A stretch of 64,000 bases of DNA from Lobosporangium transversale. Lineage: Eukaryota > Mortierellomycota > Mortierellomycetes > Mortierellales > Mortierellaceae. This document shows positions 35,096 to 46,012 of this stretch, piece after piece. Position numbers and translations under genes: made by a program. The stretch covers positions 62,001 through 126,000 of the forward strand of contig NW_019028979.1 of NCBI RefSeq assembly GCF_002105155.1, read 5' to 3'. Below the pieces are notes generated by a model that did no database searches, was not told the origin of the DNA, and was given only the letters and a program-made list of their open reading frames with translations. Positions within the stretch are counted from its first letter, which is position 1, and each line of letters opens with the position of its first letter.

Positions 35096-36331
35096 CTAGT
35101 TTTGACATTTTTGGGGTTTGAAGACTTCTTTTTCTTTTTCAAAAAAGTCCTTGATGGTCTTGCCTTCATGACCCGTAATTTTCTCCAGATCTCCAGAGAC
35201 AAATCCTGCTTCCCCCTGACGGATGAGGTCCAATTCATCTAGAAGCAAGTCAATAGCAGCATCGTTTGGCACAAGATGACGGCGATGGTCACCATCTTTG
35301 TGATGACCTTTATCAGCATCTCGATGGTCATGATCACCACTTCCTTTGGCCTCAACAGCCCCGAAAGTATGAGAGGAAGAGAAAGATCTCAATAATGATA
35401 GAAAGTGATCAACATTGAACTCTTCTCTGCAATCCTTATCTCCTTCGAGTGATTTGAAGTAATCACGAAGTTCATCGCGTTCAACTTCCTTCACTTTGAT
35501 CTCTTCGCCAATGGTCTCGCTTAGTTTCCCCACAATATCCTTCACTGTAAGCTTTTGAGGCCCAGTGAGGGTGTAGATCTTGTTCTTGTGGTCCCCAAAG
35601 GTACTGGCGCTGGATCGGGAATCGACGCTTTGCGGATCTTTAAGGTACTGCTGTTGCTGTTTCTGTTCCTGTGCAAGTGAAGGTTCAGAGTGACAAGAGT
35701 CTCCGTTTTGGCAATAGTCAATTAACAGACATGAAATGGCGCAGATGAGGTCGCACATGTCTAGCGGAGCCATCTCACAATCCTCAGTCGTGCTTGTTGG
35801 GAACTCTTTTTTTTCTCGGATGACAGATACCCAGAGAAGGAGGCATTGGTTCATGAACCCCTCGCGCAGGATGATGTAGCAGTCTACTTGAGCCTTTACC
35901 GCTTCCTCAATTTCGTGATAGGATTTGATATGCTTTAAATCCGATCTAGATTCCCCGGCACCCTCGACAGAGACCATAATGCAGCCCTTGATTTGCAGAG
36001 ATGCCATCGCATCCAACACATTCTTGGCGAGCTCCTCGCGACGTTCGTCAAACTCGGGGATGAGGATAGTGCAACAGACCCCCTGCAGGCTTGACTCTAG
36101 CTTAGAGCGGTCTTCATAATCCACTTGATAAATTTTGACGTTCTTGAGTTTTTTAAGTTTGTCGAGACCATCAGTCTTGCGGGCGAGGCAAACGAGCTCA
36201 GCACCTTCACAGTGTTTATTGAGCTGTTCAGCTACATAGTATGCGGTGCAGCAGCCGAGCCAAGAATCGACACTGGTTATAGCAAGTCTCATCTCCTTGT
36301 AAGCATTCCTAGGAAGGGTGGAGGACCGCAT
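35096..36331 (-). CDS. NmrA-like NAD(P)-binding protein
   Basis: Single-exon frame of 411 residues; the ATG for residue 14 (36292) is a good alternative start because the Rossmann strand MRLAITSV begins there. After it come an alternating strand-helix pattern (AELVCLARK, VKIYQVDYEDRSKLESSLQG, CTILIPEFDERREELAKNVLDA) and KGCIMVSVEGAGESRS. The glycine-rich loop is unusual (SVDSWLGCC rather than GxxGxxG), so cofactor binding is uncertain. KIYTLTGPQKLTVKDIVGKL resembles the substrate region of NmrA/NAD-epimerase-like proteins. Residues about 330-352 form a His/Asp-rich loop. NmrA-like proteins often act as redox sensors or regulators; the role here is unknown. It is divergent from CMC1. Confidence 0.7.
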   Translation of the reverse strand: MRSSTLPRNAYKEMRLAITSVDSWLGCCTAYYVAEQLNKHCEGAELVCLARKTDGLDKLKKLKNVKIYQVDYEDRSKLESSLQGVCCTILIPEFDERREELAKNVLDAMASLQIKGCIMVSVEGAGESRSDLKHIKSYHEIEEAVKAQVDCYIILREGFMNQCLLLWVSVIREKKEFPTSTTEDCEMAPLDMCDLICAISCLLIDYCQNGDSCHSEPSLAQEQKQQQQYLKDPQSVDSRSSASTFGDHKNKIYTLTGPQKLTVKDIVGKLSETIGEEIKVKEVERDELRDYFKSLEGDKDCREEFNVDHFLSLLRSFSSSHTFGAVEAKGSGDHDHRDADKGHHKDGDHRRHLVPNDAAIDLLLDELDLIRQGEAGFVSGDLEKITGHEGKTIKDFFEKEKEVFKPQKCQN

Positions 36332-36895
36332 AACTATCGTGATCTGTATGGAAAAGCGAGATAAAGAATAAATTGAAGCACTAAAAATGGTTTATTCCTT
36401 ATTAATTTAGATAAGGAGCGCGAAAAAAAAAAAAAAAAAAAAGGTTAAGAAAAGAGTAGCGAGTTCAAAGGAAAAGGGAAGTCTGCTATCTTATAGAGAG
36501 GAGATCAGAAAGGGAATAGGGAACTTTTTTCTAATAATTACAATAAACAATAAAAAGCATGATATATTAGACTCATCAAAAGCAGGTTAATGATAATGAT
36601 AGATGATAGATCGCTAAACTTACTAGTTGCGATAGTGTTGGATTATCAATATTGATGGGTAATTCTTCGCCTGTTTTATCTCTTTTATGTGATATTTACA
36701 TTGGTTGTAAAAATGAGATTCACGTGTGAGGGCATATTTTGCGCTACAGCGTGTATTGAACGCGTCGGGGGCTGAGTTAAAGGCCCAAAAAAAAAAAAAA
36801 AAAAGACGGATCCAAAGCCACACCCGAGAGAGACAAAGCCCAGCTTTCGACATTGAACTCATTCAAAAGTAATAAAGCACATCACATCATTCAAC
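36332..36895. promoter_or_regulatory. divergent promoter region (NmrA-like / CMC1)
   Basis: 564 bp between divergent starts, with A-runs at about 36424-36442 and 36786-36804. No coding signal. Confidence 0.4.
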
Positions 36896-37472
36896 ATGCA
36901 TATTCTTACAAGAGCAGAGGAGGAATACTTATTCAAGACCTTAAAAGCGAATGCACTCAAGGAATGTGATCCTATTGTTAAAGGTGCGCTAGCTTAACTT
37001 GGAGTGATATACAAAAAAAAAAGTTGCAAGGAAAATGTGCACGATAATAACTAAATAATTTTTTATATGTAATATTGTAGAATTTGTCGAATGTACGCAT
37101 GGAAAATTGGTTACTGTCCTCTGGGGCTGTAGGGCACAGCATAAAGCTATGAACAAATGTCTAATGGCGTTGTAAGATTATTGTATCCCGGTGAATTTCC
37201 ATGGGAATCGTGTTCATTTATAGACATTTTTTTATATTTGGGATTAACCTCCAAAAAAAATGCCTCTTCTTTTTGTTTCATAATCGGGGACCTATCCTTT
37301 TAAATCGACATTGTGCAGGACAACGCAAGCAGACATGGACAAACTCAAGATTCAATATCTCAACGACCTTGCTGAAGGGAAAGTCGACCATGCTAAGCTA
37401 CAACGGGAGCAGAAGCAAAAGGAAGAAGAGCTCAAAAAGAAGGCCAAGAGCCATGGCCCTGGCGTCCACTAA
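36896..37472 (+). CDS. CMC1: COX assembly mitochondrial protein, twin CX9C
   Basis: Three exons, 36896-36983, 37081-37171 and 37319-37472, closing to 110 residues. It has an exact twin CX9C: CDPIVKEFVEC across the first intron and CRAQHKAMNKC in the second exon. The N-terminus MHILTRAEEEYL and the linker fit the Cmc1 family. These are imported to the mitochondrial intermembrane space by the Mia40 disulfide relay and chaperone Cox1 in cytochrome c oxidase assembly. The C-terminal half is a charged helix (LNDLAEGKVDHAKLQREQK). Cmc2 or another CHCH protein are the alternatives. Confidence 0.85.
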
Positions 37473-37725
37473 GCACAGGGTCGTTTCTCGAAAGGAATAA
37501 AGTAAATAATAACAATAACAATAAAAAAAAGATGCAGTTGGATCAAATATAATAACAGCGGTTATAGTGCTGCTACTGTTGTTAATGCTGTAATCATGGA
37601 TATTGTATTCTGGTGCGATATGGACCGTCGTACAACGGACGTGCAACATGTTATGTCGAGAAGGGTGTTTCCTTGCAAATGCTCATCCTAGAAAGACAGC
37701 TGTTGGGAATCCTTTTTTTTTTTTT

Positions 37726-38605
37726 TTAGAAATGATCGATCTGCTGTACAAAGGTGCCAACATATTGCTTCACGACATCCGCATGTCGTAAAGCCATTTC
37801 CTGATCAAATGCCTCTTTTGCTTCATCGATATCCTTTTGAAATGCTTCTTTTGCCCGTTGTGTCGCGCTAATACTCCTATCTTTTTTCTAAAAAAAAAGA
37901 CATAGTGAATTAGCTATAGGCCTTGTCAATAAGTCAAGCAAGAAAATAATTGTTACCTGTGCGCCCTCTTTTATGGACTGGCTTAGAGCCTGAAGCCTTT
38001 CAAGGGTCGTCCTTGCTATATTAAGTATGAAGAATGTATCTCAGTCTGTCAATTGATGATCCGTTGAGCTTAAAGAAAAAATCTTTTTTTACCTTTCTGC
38101 TTCGTACAATTAAGGTCTGTATCGAATAATTCCTTTGCCTGCGCGATATTTCCTGATGATTGTTTGAGCATAGAGGCTATCCTTTGATGATTCTCTGTGA
38201 GTGATGTCCGCTTTTTTGTCTACGGTGTTTTGATCAATATTTTGAGAAGGCTGTGAGTGCAAATTGTGAAGGTCTGTGTGTATCATAGATGTAATGGTAT
38301 AAAGATGAAAGAAGAGTCCCTTACTTCAAATTCCTTCAAAAACGTATTGATAGCCTTGTCGACATTCACTTGAGGATCACCTAGGATGTGCGAGTACAAA
38401 CCATGTATGTCTATTGACGTCAAAAAAAAAAAAAAAAAAAAAAAAAAGAGAGAGAGGTTTGGCTGATTGCATGAGCCATTCTCTTTCCGTGTCCAGTTCA
38501 TTTGCATAGGTGTGTAGTATAGAATGCCGTGAGAGCTCCATTTGTACCTCCAATCATACGCTGATTGTCTGGCATCCTTTTGATAGTATTCTGTTGAGTC
38601 TGCAT
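37726..38605 (-). CDS. BLOC-1 subunit 5 (Muted) homologue
   Basis: Five short exons on the minus strand: 38605-38548, 38410-38325, 38219-38093, 38015-37957 and 37887-37726. Phases close to 163 residues (human BLOC1S5 187). Key stretch: DIHGLYSHILGDPQVNV, then INTFLKEFE, which matches the Muted pattern of YSHL...FVKEFE. The rest is coiled coil: SLTENHQRIASMLKQSSGN, TLERLQALSQSIKEGAQ and KEAFQKDIDEAKEAFDQEM. BLOC-1 acts in endosome-to-lysosome-related cargo sorting. No single exon is long enough to be noticed as an ORF; the assembly rests on consistent donors, acceptors and phases. It converges on CMC1 with about 250 bp between stops. Family confidence is moderate because coiled-coil proteins look alike. 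Confidence 0.7.
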
Positions 38606-39632
38606 TGTTCTTGTATCTGCTTGTGAGTTCAAAAAAAAGTCTTTTGAGCATTCAGAACGTCTACGTCACCGCAATTTTTTTTTTTTTTTTTTTGGTGTCA
38701 TGCACTTCTCAGTTGATCGCTCGTTCATCTCTTCTGTCTCCCTCCCTTCCTCCATCTTTCAGCGCGCCTGACTATCGTCGCTCATTTTTTAGCCGCATCC
38801 ATTACCTTGTAAGCAACTTGTCCACATAATATTAATTTTCTAACAGGGCATACTAACATGCATCCTACACAATACAACACACATTTATGTTGTGTCATCC
38901 TGGAGGGTTGAATAAATAATGCATGCAACTTTTTGCATGCTCTTATTTTCCTTACTTTCTTACTGGTACACTCAATGGCAGTACAATCTCCATGTGGGGT
39001 TATTCTTTCATTTTAAATACAACTTTACTGATACACATGAATATCAAAAGAGAGTGCTCGATGTTTTTTATCCATCTAGTGGCATGGGATCCATCTTGAT
39101 ACTTTTTGTTTATTGCATCAGAGTTAATTGTCTGGCGCATTTGATGTTTGAGAGATATGCTGATTCATTAGTGACTTAGGTGGTATTAGTCTGGAATGGA
39201 ATGAGATTCTTAGATGGATGAGAGAAAAGTAGTTAGATGGATGGACATGACTTTTTTTTATGATGTTGACGTCTGTTTGCCTCGTTCTTTTTCATGTGTT
39301 TCTAGCAGTAAGACTACATTCGTTATCACTCTTTTTTATTCAACTGAAAATAAAATTTCAAGGATAGAAAGACAAGGAACTCTCATCAAAAGGCCCCTCG
39401 TCTTCTCTCCTCTACATTAAATCCATTCCGACTTCTCGCCCATCTTGCTTTCATTCCTTTCCCTTGCCACATCGACGTGCATTCGAGATAGTACTCCAGG
39501 AACGGATACCGCATGGTCAACAGTCGGATCCTACTCCACCCATTCATCGCAAAATCACGAAAAAGAGCAAAAAAAAGTGTCTTCTCTCCCTAACTAAGAA
39601 TCCCTTGTCTCCCCTCTTTTAACTTTTGAGTA
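38606..39632. promoter_or_regulatory. divergent region and CCR4 5' leader
   Basis: 1.0 kb between divergent starts. A T-run (about 38676-38693) and CT-rich sequence (38700-38770, 39400-39620) are present. No recognisable coding sequence. Confidence 0.4.
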
Positions 39633-42194
39633 ATGACGGACCAACACTATAATCCTCTCCTTTACCAGTCCCTATCCAACGGTCCTAACTCCGTGTATTC
39701 GCCCGCGCAGTCCTCGCCGGCGTCGCTGGTGGGTACACCCACCACCGCTGGATACCATCTTGGGCATATGGGCATGTATAATGGCGGCGTGCCACGTTAT
39801 CCTGTCCAAATGAACTTGGCACAAAAATTTCAGCAACAACAGCAACAACAGCAACAACAACAGCAACAACAACAACAGCAGCAGCAGCAACATCAGGCAT
39901 TGACTCATCAACACTTGCAGCAGCATAACCATCATCAGAACCAAATCCGTCAACAGACCGGTCTTTCGTCTCCAGCCACGATTCCTGCTGCACTGACGCC
40001 TCAACTTGGTGCTGCAGGTTCACATTATCAGACTCAATTGCAATACGCCACAGTTTCTCGTCAATCGTCAACTCCACACTTTAGAGCAAGAGCTGCAGCT
40101 GCTGTTGCCAGAAGTTCAGGACTGAGCTCTGCGGTGGTCATCACGGATCCAAACAATCCAAACAAGAATGCTCTTATGAACGGAGGAGAAGGTGCTGACA
40201 AAACTGGTGGGACTACTGCACCCAATCAACAGCAATGGACGACTTTAGATCTTGGAGGGATGGGGCTTAAGAACATTAGCCGGGAACTTTTCCGTTACAA
40301 CTTCTTGACCGCACTTTACATCAACCATAACAATTTACATCATCTTTCACCTGAGATCAGCCGCCTAACAGGTCTCACAATCTTGGATGCCTCGGGAAAC
40401 AAGCTAACTTCAGTGCCTCCAGAACTCGGAATGTTGACAAATCTCAAGGAGCTTTTGTTGGTGGACAATGGTCTTATCACTTTGCCTGCAGAGCTGGGTA
40501 CACTTTACCAGTTGGAGATCCTTGCCCTGGAAGGAAATCCTTTGAACGAGAGTCTTAAAAATTTATTACAGCAGGAAGGAACAAACGCTGTGATTACATA
40601 TCTCCGCGAGAATTGCCCAGGTGGGGGATTGGTTGAATGTTTTTTTTGGCCTATGATGTTTAATTTTTATTCCTCAGAATTTACAGGCGTTCACTTGAAT
40701 TGAGTAACTCAATGATATTCATTCATTTTGCAATATTCTACAAAAAAAAAAAAAAAAAAAAAAAAATGTGTATAGTTCCGTTGCCTCCACCAGAGAGAGA
40801 ATGGATCACTCTTGAAGACGATTCTGGAACTTCATCTGGCCAGGATACCTTTACCATATTCTGTTACAACATTCTGGCTGAAAACTATGCCACCCCTCAA
40901 ATGTATGGCTATACTCCCTCGTGGGCACTCACCTGGGAATATCGAAAGGAGCTTATCCTTCAGGAAATCCTTGCGTACAGTGCGGATATTGTTTGTCTCC
41001 AGGTACTGCTTAATTGACGTTGGTTTGCTGTAATTGATCGCTTTTCAGTTGTAAAATTCCAGGGATTTAACAAAGGATCATAATGAACCTTACTCTATGC
41101 TGGTTATATATATAATCTGTATATTATTAGGAAGTTGAGCTCGGCCAATTTGAGGACTACTTTAAAGATCAGATGAAGCAACAGGCTGATTACGATGGCG
41201 TCTTTTGGCCAAAGTCACGCGCAAAGACTATGCCAGAGAAGGATCGAAGAGTTGTTGATGGGTGTGCCACGTTCTTCAAGGCATCCAAGTATGACTTTCG
41301 GATCATCATGACGAATAATACGGTTGTTAATGCTCAATGATGGGGGCTTGATTGACGATAATATACTAATTCGGATTGCTTTTTTTTTTTTTTTTTTTTT
41401 TTTTTTTCTTCAGGTTCACTATGATTGACAAACACCTTGTTGAATTTAACCATATTGCGCTTCAGCGACCTGATTTCAGAAAGACAGAGGATATCTTCAA
41501 CCGTGTCATGACCAAAGATAACATCGCAGTGATCACACTCTTGGAACACAAGGATACGAAGAGCCGGGTTATTGTTGCAAATACTCATATCCATTGGGAT
41601 CCGATTTTCAAAGATGTCAAGCTTGTCCAGGTGGCGATGTTGATGGATGAACTGGACAAACTCTCGAATCAATGGGCTCATCTTCCTGTCAGCGGATCGA
41701 ACGCGCCGCCTTCAAACCCCACTGGAAAGCTACCAACACTGATCTGCGGAGATTTCAATTCTGAACGGTTCTCAGGCGTATATGAGTTTTTGGTCAAGGG
41801 GTCAGTCCCTCAGGGTCACGATGACTTTGGAGATCATGCGTATGGAACATATACTTCAGAGGGATTATCGCACAATATGACTCTTCGTTCAGCCTACAGT
41901 GAAGGAGTTGATGTGCCATTCACGAACTATACACCACCGTTTTCAGCAGTGATTGACTATATTTTCTATTCGTCCAACTTCCTCTCCGTACTTGGATTGT
42001 TGGGGGGTGTTGAAAAAGAGTACATGAGTCGTGTGGTTGGATTCCCTAATGCTCACTTTCCATCAGATCATGTCCCTATCTTGGCAGAATTCAAGTTCCG
42101 ATCACAGGTGGCACCTAAAGGCGCCACACCCAACTTTGGCACAACATCCAACGGCGGTAATAACAGGAACAGCAGCAGTAACCAAAAACAGTAG
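39633..42194 (+). CDS. CCR4: Ccr4 poly(A)-specific deadenylase
   Basis: Four exons, 39633-40620, 40776-41002, 41131-41288 and 41414-42194, closing to 717 residues. Ccr4 is a catalytic subunit of the CCR4-NOT complex that shortens mRNA poly(A) tails. The N-terminus has a pure polyQ tract (about residues 67-86). Leucine-rich repeats follow (about 203-310: TILDASGNKLTSVPPELG and ELLLVDNGLITLPAELG), which bind Caf1. The EEP nuclease domain has TIFCYNILAENYATPQMYG, the catalytic Glu in VCLQEVEL (spanning an intron), VANTHIHWDP, LICGDFNSE, VIDYIFYS and FPSDHVP. The C-terminus is Asn/Ser-rich. Two introns carry an A-run and a T-run of more than 20 bases next to the acceptor. Confidence 0.93.
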
Positions 42195-42837
42195 ATTACA
42201 AAGGAAAAAAGCCGGGAAATGTGAAAAAAAAAAAAAAAAAAAAAAAAAAGGAAATGATATCTGAGGAACGACCATCTTTATTGTAGAAATGTTCCTCATT
42301 TTTGAATTCGTTGAAAGCTTTTTTTTTTTTTTTATCTGTCTCAATTTTCTGAAGCCTATGCTGGATGGAGAAGAGGGGGAAGGGGAAGTATAGGCTTTTA
42401 TTTCTTTTCTTTATTTCTTTTTCTTTTTTAGTTGGTGGAGGTTTTTTTTCTTTTCAAGTTACCCTTTTTTTTCACGGTCTGTTCATATACTTTTCTTGCA
42501 TGTGATGCTTTATTATTATTCTTATTATTATCATTATTATTATCATCTTATTTCTTTTTCGTATTCTTTCTTGTATGTAGTTTAGGTAAAAACTTTATTA
42601 AAAAAAAAAAAAAAAAAAAAGGATTTGTTTACAGCGGGGTTGTTCTTAACATTTGACACTCGTGTATTTTTGATTCACAAGAGACGGTTCGCTCGAAAAG
42701 GACACATGGAATAGGATTGAACGCATGAGGATCTTTTTTTTTATTACTTGTATTTTTCCCAAACTATCTGTTTGGTAAAATAGGTAAATCGGATATATTG
42801 AAAATTGACATGTCTATGAATGCTAGCCTTAATATTC
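42195..42837. other. convergent 3' intergenic region
   Basis: 643 bp between converging CCR4 and SERINC stop codons. Homopolymers at 42223-42249 (A), 42320-42334 (T) and 42600-42620 (A), and T-rich sequence throughout. No coding signal. Confidence 0.45.
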
Positions 42838-43111
42838 TTAGTAATCCATGAATCGATCTGGGAAAACGACAGGGGCCAAAAGTGAGAACCCGTAGAGACC
42901 ATAACAGATCCAAGATGATAAGATCTTGACCCAGACAGCGGGCCAGCTCTGTCCGATCAAGATCAAATGCTCCTCACCCTCTGGCCTTTTAAATGTATTC
43001 CAGTTAGTCAAAACCATAGAGATATACATAGCAGCGATAGCAAAGACGATGTGGAAGAATGAATAGTTGTATTGGCAGCCGTTCTTCTCATCATCCCTGA
43101 CATCGTAGCTC

Positions 43112-43143
<32 letters not shown>

Positions 43144-44511
43144 TGCAGACACCGGTAGCGCTCTAGTATAATTGTTGAAAGAGATTGTAACAGAAAGATT
43201 GAAGTTAATATTAATTTTTTTTTTTTTTTTCTTCCCTCCTTGGTACGTAAAACCTTACCCGCTCTCGACAGCTGCAAGCAAAGCATCTGACCGGCGCATC
43301 GAAGACCCATTGGGGGGGCTGGTAACCATGGGCACAGCGCTATCGGAGTTGAGAGGAGCATAGTCACCATTGCTGATCATGGCTTTACCACCTTGAGTAG
43401 CGGCTCTAGATGTTGAGTATGCGACTGCCAAGAACGTGAACAAAGCCCCCATCAAAACTGTCGTTGCCCTAGTGCCTCTTGCTTTACTCAATGGATTACA
43501 GTCCAGGTTGTCATCATCCACAGGTTCATTTGCTACGGCACTGAGGACTAAATAAGTACAATAAATTACCACCATGGATGACTGCGCCAGACCAGATCTA
43601 GGATTCGCTTCCTGAACGGCAGGTAAGATACCAATGACAGTCACAGCAATGGAAAGAATAAGATTGAAAGTGATCCAAAAGATATTCTTGCTACAACCAC
43701 TGCCGGCAAAATGTCGATACATGCCCCCTGTGAGGATGATGGCGCCCAAATACATTATTAAAGTGGATCCCACAAGGATAAACTTCCATTTGTTGGTGTC
43801 AGAATCCTCCCATTTGGTGATACAGGTCTCAGACCAGGTGTGTGCAAAGTCGACAAGCAGGATCAATCCAAAGAGAATAAAGACTGTTGCGCCGATTAAT
43901 GCCACGTAGTTGCCATAAAACATGATGAATCCTGTAGGAATGAAGAATGATGCAATCACAAGTGCAATCCATGCCAATACTTTTGGACCCCACCATCTAA
44001 TTATTACAACAGCAGCATTTTTTTTAAAAAAAAAAAAAAAAAAAAAAGTTAGTTCGGCTCTATCGTGTTGACCACTGCAACTCTTTATACAAATATTATA
44101 AATACATAAGGATGTCTGCTATCATGTATAATAGAAGTACATACCCGTTCTGGATAGCAGCTCTCTTCGAGCGCGAATCGTGGACTCCAACCAATAATCC
44201 CGCCAAGATAAAGTGAAATAACGCTAACGCGAACCCGACCCGCTGAACCTAAAGTTGATATTAATGTTGTCGATGCGAATAAGATTATGAGGAGGCATTA
44301 GTGTGTGCACATCCTGCGAATGTAAATCGTCATATGTCCCTCTTTCCCCTGTGTGTCGTGTGATTCCAATTGTTTCTATGATAATAATATAATTACTTAC
44401 ACCCAAAGTACCATAGCATGATGCATCCTCACATTTAAGTCTAAGATACCCATGAGTAACACTCTCTAACTGCTTTGATGCCCAATCTGAGAGTAAGATC
44501 CAAGCCAGCTA

Positions 44512-44543
<32 letters not shown>

Positions 44544-44912
44544 AAATGAAAAACATCAGTAAGTAAACTAAAAAAAAAAAAAAAAAAAAAGTCTTGGCGT
44601 ATAGAAATGAAGAATCAAGACAATGCGATTATTTACCAGAGAGTTTACAAGCATAATGAGCTAATTAAACATAAAAAAAAGGGCAAGGCCCTTGGTGTCA
44701 GTCATTACGAGTTCAATCTCTAAAAAAAGCTGTCTTTTTTTTTTTTTTTTTTTTTTTTGTCTTACAGCGTAGCCTACTCGTGTGGCGATCGAATTGTTGC
44801 AATTGCATGACCGACATGCGAGAGAACATGCAGCAGCGGAGAAGCATGAGACCAGAATAGATCCAACGCTTCCAAGCGCAGGCAATGCGAGGCAACTTAT
44901 TGCTGCACCCAT
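42838..44912 (-). CDS. TMS1: SERINC/Tms1 family membrane protein
   Basis: Six exons on the minus strand: 44912-44766, 44660-44637, 44508-44401, 44248-44145, 43996-43259 and 43162-42838. Phases close to 481 residues (yeast Tms1 473). The second exon is only 24 nt (LIMLVNSL). SERINC proteins have about ten transmembrane helices and are linked to phospholipid scrambling or serine incorporation. Diagnostic stretches are the Cys-rich N-terminus (SCFSAAACSLACRSCNCNN), TRVGYALIMLVNSLLAWI, the CEDASC motif, WWGPKVLAWI and TWSETCITKWED. Near the C-terminus a poly-Asp run from (ATC)n on the plus strand (43115-43141) precedes YNYSFFHIVFAIAAMYISM, the conserved last helices. Short A/T homopolymers fill several introns. 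Confidence 0.92.
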
Positions 44913-46012
44913 GTTGTTGCTTTATCGGTGATGACGATGTGGCCAAATAAACGTCCTGAATTGCAAGGAAAAAAGAAAAAAAAAAAAAAAAAAAAGGGAT
45001 GTCGAAGTTGATGGAAAGAGAGAGGGAGAAAGTGAGGGGAAGTGTGAGTGTGAGGGAGAGTGTGAGAGTGAGAGTGAGAGAGAGAAAGAGAGAGAGAAAG
45101 AGAGAGTGGGTGAATGTGTATTGAAGAAACAATGAAACATTGTGGACAATGAATCAAGTGGCGGGAACAAGGTCGAATCGAGTCACTCACGTGCACACCT
45201 CAAAAGTAGATTATTCAAGTTACACGCACAGACTTAGACTTAAAAAGTGAGCTTTTTTTATCCTAACTCTAAAGATCCAAAGAGCTTGAATGGCATTAAC
45301 AAATTAACGACATTGAAAGTTCAATATCAGAGAGAATCGAGAATGACACTTGTCGGTGGTGAATCACATATAATGTGGCACAATGTTCTAAAGCAAAAGT
45401 AGAAGTTAGACCTGAATCGCCGTTTAGTTCGTCTGTCTGCTTGCCTGCTTGCCTGCTTGCCTGCTTGCCTGCTTGCCTGCTTGCCTGCTTGCCTGTATTC
45501 TCGATTGAATGATGGTGAGGGGCAGAATAAATAATACAGTACATTGAGAATCAAAGATGTGATTGGAAGTAGAAACATATTAAAGATAAAATCTGGGCGC
45601 AGCCAGTTTGGATTCTGCTTGGCGACATTCTTCAAACAGTACATTTGCATGTGTTATTGAATGTGCAATTGGTCATCATGATATTTGTACACATCATGAT
45701 AAAATAGTAAGACCCGCTTAGGCTTGTAAAAAAAAATGGGTCAGATTGTGCTCTTCGGGTAACGAAATTCATCTCACATTTTATCTGATTACACAATGTC
45801 ACTCTTTTTTATCGCTTTATTGCAGTGACAGAGAAAAGTCACTCTCAAACGAGACAATGAGTTGCGCCTTGTTCAATTGAATTTCTTCTTTTCTTTTCAT
45901 TTCATTTCACTTCATTCCATCATTCTTCATTGCATATTTGGATATACTTCAACCTTAATTTTTGCACCTCTTTAAACAAGCACATAGAACAATTGCTATT
46001 GTTGTTATATCG
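44913..46012. other. divergent intergenic region with simple repeats
   Basis: 1.1 kb between the SERINC and F-box starts. It contains an A-run (about 44969-44995), a GA-rich block (45010-45110) and an 8-bp tandem repeat at 45441-45496. Long minus-strand frames here are translations of these repeats (Ser/Leu or Gln-Ala-Ser-Arg units) and are not called. Confidence 0.5.
45433..45496. repeat. TTGCCTGC octanucleotide repeat
   Basis: Six perfect copies of TTGCCTGC in tandem (45441-45488), followed by one copy with a final C-to-T change and preceded by a degenerate copy. The 8-bp unit is not a multiple of three, which fits a non-coding position. Confidence 0.9.

Noticed and set aside
45441-45496. 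CRISPR-like array
   Set aside because: Eight-base units in direct tandem without spacers; a minisatellite in a eukaryote.
45296-45650. Minus-strand frames with repeated Gln-Ala-Ser-Arg units
   Set aside because: They translate the octanucleotide repeat and AT-rich flanks.
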